From Cephalotus follicularis (Eukaryota; Streptophyta; Magnoliopsida; Oxalidales; Cephalotaceae): a stretch of 64,000 nucleotides of DNA. The notes below the pieces were generated by a model that saw nothing but the letters and a program-made list of their open reading frames with translations, was not told where the DNA came from and ran no database searches. The position numbers were made by a program, and so were the translations under genes. Numbering within the stretch: the stretch's first letter is position 1; the number at the start of each line of letters is the position of its first letter. Where the stretch lies: contig BDDD01002040.1 of NCBI GenBank assembly GCA_001972305.1, positions 149,519-213,518 of the forward strand, in the 5' to 3' direction. Positions 34,822 to 46,668 of the stretch are shown one piece after another.

Positions 34822-37485
34822 TGTTCACGTATTTAGAATGTTTTAATATTTATAGCCGCAAGTGCACGGATCATGCAGTAACGGGTCGAACACAGGGAAA
34901 CGTAAACTAGTTATAATTTATCCCAAATAGGCTTCAGACTAAGACCGATTTTTTTTTATTATTATTTATTTTTCTCTTTTTTTTAGAACAAATATATACA
35001 CATATATGCAAGAACCTCAATTCCTTATCCTCCTCCTCCATAAAAATCTTATGAAACTTTGAAAACATACAAGATCGGTCTTTTTATTCATTTATCATAT
35101 TAGTTTTCGCACAAAATTCCTACCTTGAGATGCATTCCTTTTGTTTTCCTTGAAAACAAAATTTTTATTGTCTCCTATGGGGCTTTTCTATTATCTTAAA
35201 AGCATATCAACACTTATTCCTACTTTCAAAATTAAAATGAACTTTGGTCTAAACCCCCCATACTTAAATCTTGCATTGTCCTCAATGCACCAGAAACACA
35301 CTAAATAAAAGAAAAGATGCATGATCACATAAAGATAATAAACAATGCAATAAAATAAAGAACACAGGGGTAGGGTTTACCGGATATGATCATGGAGGCT
35401 CATAAAGAGGCTCATGCAAGTCCATGGCCTCTTTCAGTGGCACAGCCGGAAGCTCTAAAAATTTTCTTCAATCTTTGCCCATTTACTTTAAAAAGCATCT
35501 TCAGTACCTGGCTTACATATCTCAAAAACACCATGTGAGAAAACATTTGTAACATTATACGGACCATCCCAACGAGATCTTAATTTTCCAGGAAACAAAT
35601 GTAAACGTGAATTATATAAAAGAACCTTGTCTCCTACTTCGAAGCTTTTTCGCAAAATCCGCGCATCATGAAAAGCCTTGGTCTTTTCTTTGGAAATATT
35701 AACATTGTCATACGCGTCATTTCGAATTTCTTCTAACTCGGACAATTGAAGTGCACGATGACTACTTGCAATGGAACGATCAAAATTTAAACGCTTAATA
35801 GCCCAATATGCTCAATGTTCTAATTCCACCGGAAGATAACAAGCTTTACCATACACAAGACGGTAGGGAGATTGACCAAGATCAGTCTTGAAAGCGGTTC
35901 GATAAGCCCATAAAGCATCCACAAGTCGCGTGGACCAATCCTTTCTATTGGGGTTAACTATTTTTTCGAGAATTTGCTTCATTTGGCGATTGGATACCTC
36001 AACTTGCCCACTCGTTTGGGGATGATATGGTGTGGCGAGCTTATGAGTGATCCCATATCTTTTCATCAATGCTTCAAACGAACGATTGCAAAAATGAGTA
36101 CCTCGATCACTGATAATGGCACGTGGGGTGCCAAAACGAGAAAAGATATGTCCTTTGAGAAATTTAACAACAACGCAGTTGTCATTTGTTCGACAAGGAA
36201 TCGCCTCGATCCAATTTGAAACATAATCAACAGCAAGAAGGATGTATAAGTTCCCAAACGAATTCGGAAACGGACCCATAAAATCAATACCCCATACATC
36301 AAAGATCTGGATTGTCAAAATCGGTGTCAAAGGCATCATATTTCGTTTCGTCACACGGCCTGAAGCTTCACACGAAGCACAAGCCTTACAGTACTGAAAT
36401 GCATCTTTAAAAATCGTCGGCCAATAAAAACCACATTGTAAAACCTTAGCCGCTGTCTTGGTCGGGCCGAAATGTCCACCACATGCTTCATCATGACAAA
36501 AAGATAGAATCGAGCGATGCTCATGATCAGGAATACATCGTCGTAAAATCAAATCCGGACATGCTTTAAAAAGATAAGGATCATCCCAATAATAATGTTT
36601 CGCTTGCGACAGAAACCTATGCCTAACTTGAGCGGACCATTCCGAGGGTACACTTCCCGTAACAAGATAATTCACTATATCCGCATACCATGGTTCCCTT
36701 TCAACGCGCAGAAGGTGCTCATTAGGAAAACTCTCATTAATCAGACCGTGGATCTCGGGTGGATTAGGTAGTCGGGATAGATGGTCAGCTAACAAATTCT
36801 CAGTTCCTTTCTTGTGTCGAATTTCAATGTCAAACTCTTGAAGAAGTAGCACCCACCGAATAAGACGTGCTTTTGCATCCTTTTTACTCATAAGATGCCA
36901 AATTGCAGCATGATCAGTATACACGATGACATGTGATCCTAAAAGATATGAACGAAATTTCTCAAGAGCTAAGACCACAGCTAAGAATTCCTTCTCAGTG
37001 GTCGTGTAATTCAATTGCGCATCAGAAAGGGTCCTACTAGCATAGTAAATGACGTGAGGAAATTTATTCATTCTTTGTCCGAGAACAGCTCCAATGGCAC
37101 TATCGGAAGCATCGCACATGATCTCAAAAGGCTCAGTCCAAATGGGTGCCTGAATGATAGGAGCAGAAGTGAGCTCCTTCTTTAAGCGGTCAAATGCTAC
37201 AAGGCACTCATCAGAGAAAACAAAATCTTGATCCTTCGCAAGGAGCGAAGTCAAGGGTTTGAATGAAAGACATCGACGCTTTTGCCCTGTTTTCTGCAGA
37301 ATTTGGCATTTCTTCAACCTTTACACTTTTAACTCCGATTTTGCACACTTTTGGGTAGTATTCTTACACTTTTGTGATTTAACACTTGTACCTGAAAATC
37401 ATTAAAACACAACCAAAGTAGTCTATTCCAAACATAAAAATATCACAAATAACACATTAAAAACAACACATTTTTATGCTAAACA
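34822..37485 (-). mobile_element. L: truncated Athila-like gypsy element
   Basis: 2664 bp flanked by TSD CTCTG (34817-34821 and 37486-37490), ends TGTTTAGC (minus strand) and GTGAACA. It codes RNase H and integrase only; gag, protease and most of RT are missing. The 5' 170 bp are non-coding and join pol abruptly near 37300 (GACATCGACGC...). The 3' part (34822-35390) is non-coding, with a T-rich tract and an A-rich tract. Confidence 0.83.
35390..37317 (-). pseudogene. L RNase H and integrase (Athila-like)
   Basis: The open frame from 37317 to 35812 (501 codons) begins with sequence not belonging to pol, then reads [18 protein letters not shown], the RNase H blocks [17 protein letters not shown] and [14 protein letters not shown], and LLADHLSRL. 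Integrase follows with zinc H-H-C-C ([11 protein letters not shown] to CKACASCEA), core D in [10 protein letters not shown] in [10 protein letters not shown] and E in [11 protein letters not shown]. After a break near 35800 the C-terminal GPY/F module continues (35488-35745: KLRSRWDGPYNV). This is one of the best preserved frames in the window, but it has no RT. Confidence 0.9.
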
Positions 37486-37768
37486 CTCTGCCTTCTCTCT
37501 CTCTTTCTCCATTTTCACGAGCCTGGCGGGTTAAATAAGGAGAAATGTCACCTTTGTCATCTTTCTAGTCAATAATTAGTGTTTGGGTCCCATATGCCAT
37601 AATGTTTCTTTACCCCCTCATTTATTTAACAATGCTTGGTCACAATAATTCATAAAAGAATTATACTATACATCACAATACAATACAATCCAACAATATA
37701 ATATGTACAAAACACCACTTCACAATATCATTTATCATAAACAATTACAATTTATTATGGGGCTTACA

Positions 37769-37782
37769 TCCTCCCCTCCTTA
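37769..37782 (-). promoter_or_regulatory. K polypurine tract
   Basis: Minus-strand TAAGGAGGGGAGGA immediately before the 3' LTR start TGTAAGCC. Confidence 0.8.
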
Positions 37783-37844
37783 AAGAAACCTTATCCCGAG
37801 ATTCCCTAAGATCAAAATAAGGTTACAATACTTTCATGTCATTC

Positions 37845-39438
37845 TCACTCTTTTATTGCTTCCTCAAGCCCATGGTGCTGACATAAGATTTTAATCTGAG
37901 TAGTGTTCCTGTTCCGTATCCCCAGTAGCTGAGGCTGGTTCTGCGACATACCTCTGGCCCATAGCATAGGCTCTACCCTGCACGGTAGGTGTCCATCCCA
38001 TAGGCTGTTTTCCCCGATCTCTCCCTGCCACTGAAGGCGAACTGGTACTAGGATGGCCCAGATACTGTTATCCGAAACCACGACCTTGCTGGTAACCAAT
38101 ACTCTGGTTTTGCTGAAAACCTTCTTGAGATCGACCCATGCTTTTTTCTGGATGACTTCCTGAACCATATCGTTCATGCGGACACTCTCTAACTATATGA
38201 TCGGAAGCTCCGCACCTCATACATTTACCAGTTCTCCACCAACAATCATCTGTTGTGTGGTTAGTACGTCCACAGTGCACGAACGACTCAACAAAAGCCT
38301 GACTATCATCCCTAGATAGTCTAGAGCGACCTCCCTACGAAGATGCCTTCCTCTGTTCCCTTTGCCGGAAGCCCTGTCCACAACCCTTATGTTGTGAAAC
38401 ACTGGATTGATCTCCTTGACTAGAAAACCTGAGTGGATTACCCGTACTCTGAGACGAGCCACCCTGTTCAGGACTACTGTTCCCTGATCTCGGGGACTTA
38501 TTATTATCAGAAATCCTCCCTGATTGCCCACCAGAAGAAGATGGTCTCTTGTTACCAGTTTGAATCCTCAATTCACGCAGCTGATCAATCACTAGCTCAA
38601 TCTCCCGGGCTCTACTAGTTATCTTCGGAAAGGATCTTAGCCGTTGCGGTACCAATTTCAGTCGGATATCTGGCCTCAACCCATTTAGGAACTTCTTAGC
38701 TCTCCTAGTCTTTGAGCTAACCATGTGAGGGGCAACTCTCGCCAGTTCGATGAACTTCGCTTCATACTGGAGTACTGCCATATCACCCTGCGTTAATCCA
38801 AGAAACTCAGCTTCCATTCTACCTATCTCGATCTCGGGGAAATATTTTTCATTAAATTCCTTTACAAATAAGTACCAAGATCTCTGAACCCTTGATTCTT
38901 CTCATATAGGTTTGACCATTCTCCACCAGTGTTCTACCTCGCCTGGTAACATATAAGAGGCAAAGGTGATTTTATCCGCATCAGAACATCCCAAAACTTC
39001 AAAGATCTTTTCAATCTGTATCATCCATCCATCAGAAGACATAGCGTCTGGTTCTCCCGTAAAAACTGGAGGCTTCAATTTCAAAAACCGGGTCAAGGAA
39101 TCCTCCCTCCGAGTAGGCATATCAACTGATCTCCTTGCCATCTCTGCACGCCTGGCCGGTCTTACTGCAGGAGTCTATTCAGGTACTTCTGTTGCACACC
39201 TCACTGGTCTTTCAACAGGAGGTTCATCTGCTGTAGTCCCTTGTCGCCGCATAAATGTATTCATCCTAGCCATCATAGAATGCACTTCTCTCAAAAGACC
39301 CCTAGATTCCTCTCTGGCAGGAGAAACATTCTCTGCTTCCTGGGCTGCACTTTCTTCTTCTGCAGCTCTAGCTTGGGTCCGTCTAGTTGTCGGCCCTTCT
39401 ACTCTTCCTCTTGCGGCTCTACTACGTCGACCTTCCAT
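37845..39438 (-). pseudogene. K gag (Tekay/Del type)
   Basis: Starts with MEGRRSRAARGRVEG (39438), an Ala/Glu-rich region, then FLKLKPPVFTGEPDAMSSD and YMLPGEVEHWW (38902-39141), the gag core; after a stop near 38902 it continues MEAEFLGLTQGDMAVLQYEAKFIEL, the FLNGLRPDIRLKL block, and a Ser/Gly-rich region. The end carries two zinc knuckles, HCGRTNHTTDDCW (partly degenerate) and CMRCGASDHIVREC (38165-38280). Frames change at about 38330 and 38070. After QRYVAEPASATG the frame ends and the polypurine tract follows, so pol is lost. Confidence 0.87.
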
Positions 39439-39528
39439 ACCTACCTTGTATAAGAGACAAAAGTCAGCTATCGATTTCCATAATCATAATCCAAGACAAT
39501 TACAGAATCACAATTCATCAATATTATT

Positions 39529-40670
39529 TGTTGACATTTATGTCTCAATCCTAAGTTTTGATGATAACACATTTGTATTTAACAAAGTTTCTTCATGTGC
39601 AAGATAGCCATAAAGTGAGAAAAACAGAACAAGATTTTTGCAGAAACAGCCCAGACCGTCGACGCCTAAGATTAAAGCGTCAGCGCTTTAACAGGCAGTC
39701 GAGACAAGAGGCTAAGCGTCTACCGGTGAAGAACTTGGAGAATGGGGAGAAACACTTAAACCGTCGACGCTCCAGATTCAAGCGTCTGCGCTTTGGGCAC
39801 TAAGCGCCTGCTCTTTGTACAAAGCGCCGTCCGATTAAACCAGTGGACACAACTTCAATTAAAAGGGGCTTAAGCATCGACGCCCAAGACTAAGCGTCAG
39901 CGCTTTGAGGTGACGGTCGACTCCAACGTTTTGAACGCCTGCGCTTCAAGCTGAAAATTCAAATATGAAATTCCCAACGGTCACATGACCGTCGACGCTT
40001 TAAAGTTGACAGTCGACGCTTTAGTCAGCTGGAACAGTTCCCGATAGATTTCAGTGGACATTCCATTATGGAATTAATCCTAAACTAATCCCAACGGATC
40101 TATGAGGCAAGAAGCTATAAATGCACGAATGATTTGAAGAAAGAAGAAGAGAAGAACACAAGGAAAACATATATACAAACATCATTCAAAGCAAACATTC
40201 AAAGAGGATTCAAATCCAAAGATCATTCAAAAGCTTTCATTTTTACATTTTAAGCTATTTCTTGTTCTCACTATTTCGAGCACACTTATCTTGTAAAATC
40301 CAACCTTGTGAGAGATTTAGATCAAAACACTACTTGTTATACTTTGATTGTAATAGGGGAGTGAACCCTAGTGAAATTGGGGAGTGAACCCAAAGAGAAT
40401 TGTAAGTGATTGAGGTCAATCACAAAGGTGTTCCGAATAGCGCCCGTAATTGTATTCGGAGAACTAGTGGAAACTCAAGGGGATCCTTGTGAAAAGTGGA
40501 CGTAGGCAAGAGTTTGGCCGAACCACTCTAAACTAGTGTTTGCAAATCTCTCTAACTCTTTCTCTTTACATTATTGTTCATATTGCTTTTGTTCATTATT
40601 CTTATTCATTGCGAAATGTTTAGATTAATTTTTAGAAACTACAACTTACCCCCCCCTTGTAGTTTATTCA
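39529..40670 (+). mobile_element. LTR-E2: solo copia-type LTR in the leader of K
   Basis: 1142 bp, TGTTGACATTTATGTCTC...AGTTTATTCA, TSD TTATT (39524-39528 and 40671-40675). Same family as LTR-E1: shared start, GGGAGTGAACCC and GTGGACGTAGGCAAG blocks. It carries a GTCGACG module at 39655-40025. Confidence 0.88.
39655..40025 (+). repeat. GTCGACG module in LTR-E2
   Basis: Includes CCGTCGACGCCTAAG, AAAGCGTCAGCGCTTTA, ACCGTCGACGCTCCA, AAGCGTCTGCGCTTTG, AGCATCGACGCCC, ACCGTCGACGCTTTA and CAGTCGACGCTTTAG. Confidence 0.85.
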
Positions 40671-40845
40671 TTATTCAATCCCGTTAAGGGAAAATTTATC
40701 CATATCACTTAATATCTAAGAACTCAATAAAACACTTATCATTATTCCGCGACTCCAATTAACTCCAAATAGCACTTTTTTCTATTAATCACTTTTAATT
40801 CCCAACAGCCTACGATCCTATCCTGATGTATCTAGGATAGACCGT

Positions 40846-40856
40846 CTCTGATACCA
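40846..40856 (-). promoter_or_regulatory. K primer-binding site, initiator Met tRNA type
   Basis: Minus-strand TGGTATCAGAG starts three bases inside the 5' LTR end (LTR ends GCGTGACA, then ACT). This is normal for chromovirus-type gypsy elements. Confidence 0.88.
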
Positions 40857-42119
40857 AGTTGTCACGCCCCGAACTGTGAGGGTAAACCCCCACGATCCGA
40901 CACATGAGATACCTCCCATTCAGTCCAATCATATTATATATGTCATACTCCATAAGTACTATACATAATCCAAAGTGATATACATATAAATCTTTAAGTC
41001 AAAGTCATATATATCGGCGGAATAGTCAATTCAAATAAAAACTAACTCTTAAAATCTCCCGAAATTTCGACATGAAGTATTCGTTTATTGGACTTCACCC
41101 CCTGTAAAGAAAAACACATTTTTATATATTCACACTCCCGAAGGAGGAATCAAAAGTTTATGTATATATATGGGCTTAGCCCTCAGAACCACAACTAATC
41201 CAGTATCATATCATTCTAATGCCTCAAATGATGGGTCTGTCCTTGTTTAATACATCAACACATATATCATAAGCACTGCCACATGTCGGCAGGTTGATAG
41301 CTGAAATAAAACATCCCTTATATATATCTTTAGATTTGTCTCTTTACATAACAAGTCTTATTTATCAATACAGTTCAACTATAAACATAAGGCCTCTTTT
41401 ACGATTCTATATAAGTAAACCCATATCCATTACCATAAGTAAGATCGTATACAATATGGCAAATCAAAACATGCTACAGAGAATCCATCCATCCCAGCCT
41501 GTCTCATTTAATGCAATTCATATAAGTAAATCCATAATATGATCATAACGAAACCATATACAATAACAATACAATCCCAACACCACTACTATCCAAGATC
41601 CAGCTTAAGTATCCATCCATCTAGATCCATTTCACTGTAATCCATCACCTGGGATTGAGCCTGACCCATTCCGTACACAGGGGAAATGGGTCAGCGACAT
41701 AATGTCGTGTAGGGTATACTATGTGCTATGTATGCAACAGTTATAACAGTATGCAATGTATGCATCAATACAGTAGTGTGACAGTGTAACAGTATGTCGT
41801 GTAATGGTACAATGACAGTACAGTGCATAGTGAACAGTAACGGTGTACAGTAGTAGTGGCAGTTGTAGTAACAGTAACAGTGCAGTATATCAGTGTACAG
41901 TTACGGACAGCTTTGATATACCAACCGTCCCTAAGCGGGGTATATCTAGCTAGTCCTAATCATATCAAGGCTATAATCCTGCAGACACTCCATAAACAAT
42001 CAGTAATCATACATAGGGACAAACAATCCATAGGTCCATCCCACTTTCTATGCACTCTCTGAATCGTAGATGAGTAGGGTTGAGATAACACTGACCACAC
42101 AGTGCATACAGTAGGGCTT

Positions 42120-42216
42120 GTTCACAATGGTCGAAGCCCATATAGTCTCGACTGTTCACAATAGTCCATCCTATATTGTCTTGACTGTTCACAATAGTCC
42201 AGCCTATATTATGTGG
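42120..42216 (-). repeat. 33-bp tandem repeat in K LTR
   Basis: Three units beginning GTTCACAATAGTCC (42120, 42154, 42187). Confidence 0.88.
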
Positions 42217-42734
42217 TCTAACAGTCATGACCTTCATGACAGAGATGAGAGTCATGAATGGGTTATCTCATTTGGTCTCAAACAGTATCAGTCATAACAG
42301 TAATCATATAGTACCCGTACCCATAACAGTATTGCAGTGGAAATGATAAGGACCTAAAGGATCAAGTGAGATCCACATCCGTCAAAACAGTTTATAAAAC
42401 AGTTTTCGTTAACAGCATTCAGTAACAGTTTTTAGTAACAGTTATTGGTCCCTATAGTAGTTTGCAAAACAATGGAGAGGAAGTCCAATTCGATATCCGG
42501 GCCGAGATGTCCAAAAGGAGCTATCCTAACCATTCTTAAAACCCATTTGCATGAAAACTCTTTTGTTGCATTGCTTCAAGAATCACTTTGAAACTTGATT
42601 TAAGATTCAACAGTGTTAAAAGATGATTCGCATAGGATACAAGGCCTTAGGGAGGCTTCCTATGGAATCAATGTAAAGAAGAAACAGTTTGAAATTGAAA
42701 ATAATAAGAAACAGTGACATTTCACAAAACAAGG

Positions 42735-42905
42735 CACTAAGCGTCGACTAGTTTAGTTGAAAAGTGTAAAGTGTCGACTATTCAGTTTAACACACAAAAG
42801 AGTCAATGGTTTTAGAAAGCATAAGTATAAAACGTCGACTACCCAGTTTAAAGGCATGAAAGCATCGACGGGTCAGTTTTTAAAGCAGTAAAGTGTCGAT
42901 GGTTT
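42735..42905 (-). repeat. GTCGACG module in K LTR
   Basis: Includes AAGCGTCGACTAG, AGTGTCGACTATTCAG, AACGTCGACTACCCAG, AAGCATCGACGGGTCAG and AGTGTCGATGG, each followed by a CAGTTTAAA-like string. Confidence 0.8.
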
Positions 42906-44365
42906 CATCAGAAACAGCAATTCGCAAAGAAGTTCGCAATTCAATGGAACTAAGTCCAAAATCCATGAAATCCGTTTTAATCTCAGTAAAAAGAGTTTAT
43001 AGATCCTCACCCAGTTCCCAGTCGGTGCGATAACCAGTAAACACTAGCAGTTTCAATAACAGTATAACAATAGTCAATCAACACGCAGTAACAGTAACAC
43101 AGTAACAATTCACACAATTCATCGAAATGCATGAATGCAATGCAAATAGTATAACCTACCAGTTGAAGCAGTAACAACAGTTGCGCTTGCGATTCAAGGG
43201 ATTCTGTAACAGAACTGACGAACCGTCAGCTCCTCCAAGCTTGAACCGGCTATCGAATCGCCATCCCTTGGGAACCTCTTATCCTTGATCACTTCATTCA
43301 CACTGCATATACAACACATTCCCGTTACGCTCTACGTACAGGAATCAACACTGCCATCACTGAAGCTCTGGCCAGTTTCCGGCCAACTCAACCAGCTCTG
43401 GCGACACCCATAAACAAACTCCACATTGGAAGATCTATTCATAACCATTGGAGACTCGGCGCCGAGTGCCAAGTCACAGGCGGCGGCGAGTCGACTCGTT
43501 GAGTCAACTCGCCCGTCATCCAAAATTTTAGTCACTACCCAAAAACACCACACAATCATCAGTTCTAGGTGTCACAACCAGGGACTCGTCGAGACTTGCC
43601 AAGGAACTGGCATTCACGGCCGGCAGTGAGTTCGACTCACTGAGTTGACTCGCCGGACTTCAACAGTTTTGATCAACACTCAAAAATGCCATAACTGACC
43701 TTAAAATCCTTTAATCAGTCCATTGGCGACCGAGACTCACCGTGACTCAGCCCTAAACAGGCGATCATAGGCGGCAGTGAGTCGAGGCGACTCAGCTAAC
43801 TCAGCCAGCACAAAACGAACGATTTACGCCAGAAAAAGGCTTAAACTATCATCACTGTGGATAGAGCTAGTCTCCTTGACAAGGACCGGCTCCAACCACA
43901 GTGATAGAAGTGGCAGAAATGGGGTCGATAGTGACCCTCGATGACACAGAACAGAAGAAAAGAGAAGGGAGAAGGAAGAGGGAAAATGGCTTACCGTTGG
44001 AAATGAAGACTCCGTCCGACAGCTCTCTTTTCCCGGTGTCGTACCACTCCGGCGTCTCCTCTTTCTCTTCTCTCCCGCTCGTGCTCTGCCTTCTCTCTCT
44101 CTTTCTCCATTTTCACGAGCTTGGTGGGTTAACTAAGGAGAAATGTCGCCTTTGTCATTTTGCTAGTCAATAATTAGTGTTTGGGTCCCATATGCCATAA
44201 TGTTTCTTTACCCCTCATTTATTTAACAATGCTTGGTCACAATAATTCATAAGAGAATTATACTATACATCATGATACAATACAATCCAATAATATAATA
44301 GGTACAAAACACCACTTCACACTATCATTTATCATAAACAATTATAATTTATTCCGGGGCTTACA

Positions 44366-46668
44366 GGTATTCTTCATACTGCCAAAATCTTGAGGCTCCA
44401 TTTAGTCCAGCCTTATTTATTTGAATTCAGCTATGCTAAGCCCCAAAACATTTCAATTCTTATTACAAATCCGGCCCTTTTTGTTGCATAAGTCTTCAAC
44501 ATTGTGGAAGGTTCTACATCTCTCTCCAACATAGCCAAAGTTGCAAGAAAAAAAAAAGGGCATTCTTCCTCGCCTCTTGGTGCCGAGTTCCTCCAAGTTT
44601 CTAGAGATCTCTACATGTTTATATATATACATACGTGGTTTAGAGGGAGGAGTTTTCCATTTCTTCTTTTGGGAGGAGGCAGCGGGCGACTAGAAGGAGA
44701 ACGAGAGCAAGCAAGAAACGAGAAAGAAAGAAAGAAAACGGGGAAACAGGGGGAGAAGAAAAAAAAAAGAAAAACGGGAGAAGAGAAGAGAAGAAGAAAA
44801 CGGTAGAAGAGAGGAAGAAGGAAGAAAAAGAAAGAAAGAAAGAAAAGAGAATTAGAGGCGGAGTAGCTGTTCACCGATCCTGCAGATTATGAGCAGGAAG
44901 GGGAGTAGTGACACGACAGATTATGAGCAGGAAGGGGAGTAGCTGTTCACCGATCCTGCTGCAATTCCTTTCAATTCTCCAGCTCCATTGTTAACAGGTG
45001 AGATAAGCCTTCTCCCTTGTGTGTTCTTCATTTGAAGCAAAACACACATGGTTTTGGGTGACTGTGATGACCCGCCATTATCAATGTATTTCTATTTTTG
45101 CTTCTCCTTCTGTGGTGATGTTGATGGCGTCAACTGAATGTACCCTGTGAGATTCCATTATTCAGTTTCCTTGTATAATAATATTATGGATCCTGAGGTG
45201 ATTCGAAGCTCCAAGGAGTTGGTTTGCAATTAAAATTGCGAAGGTCCCAGCCTGTTTATGGCGCCCGAGGTTCTTGGCTGACAAGACCTCCATTTTCATG
45301 TGATGTTATGCTATAGTGTGGCTGACCAGACAATTGTGGTATGTTTTTCTGATCCAACCATTGTATGTTTTACCCAACAAAGGAGTAGTTGAAATCCTTA
45401 ATCTTTCTATCTATCTGTTATATTACCTGAGCGGTTATGTATCTTGGCTGAGTACTCGAATTGATTATCTTGATGCATATATATATTCTAACTGAGTAAT
45501 GTATTGTTATTCCTGCACTAGTTTATTGATGTGTACCAAGCAGTTCATGTGAGTATATGGTATTTTGGCTGGACTATCTTGAGGTATTATGCAGTCTAGA
45601 TTGATGATCTGGTATGTGTTGTATTCTAGCATTATATAGCATTTGTTGGTTGGATATTAGAGTTGAATTTACTTCTTTTATATCAATGGCCTGTGTAGTT
45701 ATCTTATTATTTACTGCTAGTGCGACATATTCTAATGGTCTAACGGTATGAAAGTTGTTATGGTATTTCATAGTTGGTATAGCTAGTCTATCCTATAAGT
45801 ATGGTTGGTGATGCATCTGTGATATTATAATCCGGAAGATTTCTTGGATGTTCACTACAGATATTGTTGCCATATTATTCTTTTCTTCTTTATACATACT
45901 ATGGTATAAGCAGTTGGGCAGTCTTATTCAAGTATTATGACTAGTTGTGATTAGTATGATAGTCATACTGATATGATATTATGTTGAATGTTTGCTATAG
46001 ATACAGTTGTGATATTATTTCTTCTTCTTGGCACAAAATTGGAATTCTATAGTTGGTATAACTGGTTGGTATATTGTTGGATGTGGCTAGTCTGATTTTG
46101 AGATTTCATCAGATTTGTTAATACAGAAGCAACAATTCAGAATATTCTTTTATTTGTGTATTGAAGATTTTGGGAATTTAATTATGTATTGGTCAGAATT
46201 ATGTATTTGCCATGCTTGTAACTAATACTATATTAATGGAACCTCAGGGATGTATATATTTTGTTATGGTTATATGAGATAGTTGGAAATTATTGAACTA
46301 ATGATGTTCTTTTGGGAATTTTATGATAGTATAGTGATTGACGAAATCAAGTATAATTTGATAAGCCTGTGATAAATAGAATTAAAATGAACTGTTGATT
46401 CCTCCTTAGGAAGTGTGTTTTTATAAACTGCGTTTTCTTTACAGGGGGTATAGTCTGATAAACGGATATTACATGCCCAATTTTCGTAAAATTTTAAGAG
46501 TTAGAGAAATTTTCAAGTTTTTAAGAAAAGTTAACTTTGTGATTTCAAATTGATTATGTGGTTTTGGGAAGTCTTGAAATGAGTTTTTAAGAAATCACGT
46601 GGAGGTTTCCGAAAGGATGCTTGTCACATGATGGTCACATCCGCCTCGGTCGGGACGGGTGTGAAACA
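44366..46668 (+). mobile_element. LTR-I2: 3' portion of a large LTR
   Basis: The right end CGGGACGGGTGTGAAACA and about 240 bp before it match the inverse of LTR-I1's left end. The left side is cut at the K insertion point. Non-coding: purine-rich tract 44690-44850, a 76-bp spaced duplication 44861-44959, then AT-rich sequence. The left part and TSD partner are not in the window. Confidence 0.6.
44861..44959 (+). repeat. Interleaved direct duplication
   Basis: GAGTAGCTGTTCACCGATCC occurs at 44861 and 44937; CAGATTATGAGCAGGAAGGG occurs at 44883 and 44917. Confidence 0.92.

Larger units (their letters stand above)
34007..37768 (-). repeat. K 3' LTR, truncated and split by L
   Basis: 37768-37486 and 34821-34007 match the first 1.1 kb of the 5' LTR (44365-43250): start TGTAAGCCCC, CTCTGCCTTCTCTC, and GGAACCTCCTATCCTTGATCAC. 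The remaining 2.4 kb of LTR is missing at 34007. Confidence 0.83.
34007..44365 (-). mobile_element. K: gypsy element of Tekay/Del type with gag only; 3' LTR truncated
   Basis: Minus-strand element: 5' LTR 40860-44365, PBS 40846-40856, leader (with LTR-E2), gag 37845-39438, polypurine tract 37769-37782, then the 3' LTR from 37768 down to 34007, where it is cut off by LTR-H. The 3' LTR carries insertion L. The gag end is followed almost at once by the polypurine tract, so protease, RT, RNase H and integrase are absent and K was non-autonomous. Confidence 0.83.
40860..44365 (-). repeat. K 5' LTR (3.5 kb)
   Basis: On the minus strand TGTAAGCCCCGG (44365) to GGGGCGTGACA (40860). Non-coding. It includes ACAGT-rich low-complexity sequence (41740-41900), a 33-bp tandem repeat (42120-42216), a GTCGACG-type cluster (42735-42905) and a cluster of GAGTC/GACTC palindromes (43440-43830). 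The next 5 bp (44366-44370, GGTAT) would be one TSD copy; the other was lost with the 3' LTR end. Confidence 0.84.

Noticed and set aside
44504-44874. Lys/Glu-rich and Phe/Leu-rich frames in LTR-I2
   Set aside because: Both are readings of the purine tract at 44690-44850.
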